DNA of 64,000 nucleotides. Source: Prochlorococcus marinus str. MIT 9314 (GTDB lineage: Bacteria > Cyanobacteriota > Cyanobacteriia > PCC-6307 > Cyanobiaceae). The stretch is from NCBI RefSeq assembly GCF_000760035.1, contig NZ_JNAO01000004.1:62001-126000 (forward strand), written 5' to 3'. A program made the position numbers and the translations under genes. This document shows, piece by piece, positions 63,740 through 64,000 of this stretch (its first letter is position 1; every line of letters starts with the position of its first letter). Under the pieces are notes generated by a model that did no database searches, was not told the DNA's origin, and worked only from the letters and a program-made list of their open reading frames with translations.

Positions 63740-64000
63740 TTAATTTAAAAAATATGAATATAAAATAAGAGCAAACATAGCAAAAATAGAAGCAATACTT
63801 GTCTGAATAGCATTCACCAATTCATTACTTAATTTATATTTGTTTTGAAATTTAGCACCAATAATACTTTCAGAAAGTGTTGCCAAGAATCCAGAAACTA
63901 CAACAACTATAAAATGATATTTTGTAGAAATAATTGATAGACGAAGCATTATAAAAGCCATAAATATTGATCCCAAAACACTAGCTAATGTTCCTTCTAT
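63740..64000 (-). CDS. DUF92 membrane protein (partial, C-terminal end)
   Basis: The gene enters from the right edge; 86 residues are visible, beginning EGTLASVLGSIFMAF. Hydrophobic helices with FLATLSESIIGAKFQNKY and ELVNAIQTSIASIFAM fit the C-terminus of DUF92 proteins (TIGR00297), related to plant VTE6 phytyl-phosphate kinase. That implies a role in phytol salvage, by family only. Confidence 0.72.
   Translation of the reverse strand: MEGTLASVLGSIFMAFIMLRLSIISTKYHFIVVVVSGFLATLSESIIGAKFQNKYKLSNELVNAIQTSIASIFAMFALILYSYFLN

Overview
The window is AT-rich, densely packed cyanobacterial chromosome and looks like a high-light Prochlorococcus. Pointers are pcyA, petN, psb29/thf1, sipA, a high-light-inducible (HLI) gene, many very small membrane proteins, and the 6S RNA gene next to purK. 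Assignments rest on reading motifs and recalled families; no database search was run.

Layout. 0-8 kb is core: an exporter fusion protein, pcyA, a pair of M16 peptidases, then a photosystem-II quality-control neighbourhood (sipA, ftsH, clpP, psb29) and petN. 8-14.6 kb holds small lineage-specific genes. 14.6-20.4 kb is a compact four-gene DNA repair operon (MBL exonuclease, ATP-dependent ligase, Lhr-type helicase, PdeM nuclease). 21.6-24.7 kb is the phosphate transporter pstBAC with a decayed pstS in front of it. 24.7-28.1 kb returns to ordinary genes (LptA-like, cytochrome c, K+ channel). 28.3-38.9 kb is rich in mini-genes and includes an HLI gene, an SDR, a stand-alone NAD-ligase adenylation domain and two DUF1651-like genes with LexA-like operators.

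38.9-48.9 kb is the most interesting part. A 98-bp direct repeat flanks it. One copy is the 3' end plus terminator of the intact 6S RNA gene; the other is a displaced 3' fragment of that gene. Just inside both copies lie direct 10-bp repeats (TGGTCCTGCA), and beside the left copy is a tyrosine recombinase that has lost its catalytic domain. This is the architecture of an integrated, probably immobilised element of the tycheposon type, here using 6S RNA as the target. Its cargo is a phosphonate/phosphite-type ABC transporter (phnD-C-E-E) with a divergent Crp-like regulator, plus small DUF3764/DUF3303 and lipoprotein genes separated by a recurring box-plus-hairpin repeat.

49-64 kb is core again: purK, aroB, a MidA-like methyltransferase, a TPM-domain protein, a metallophosphoesterase, nadA, a carboxyl-terminal protease, ispG, a family-4-type UDG, an aminotransferase, and a second phosphonate-type transporter (binding protein, ATPase, fused double permease).

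Together the loss of pstS and the presence of two phn-type uptake systems, one on a mobile element, suggest a lineage whose phosphorus acquisition has been reshuffled.
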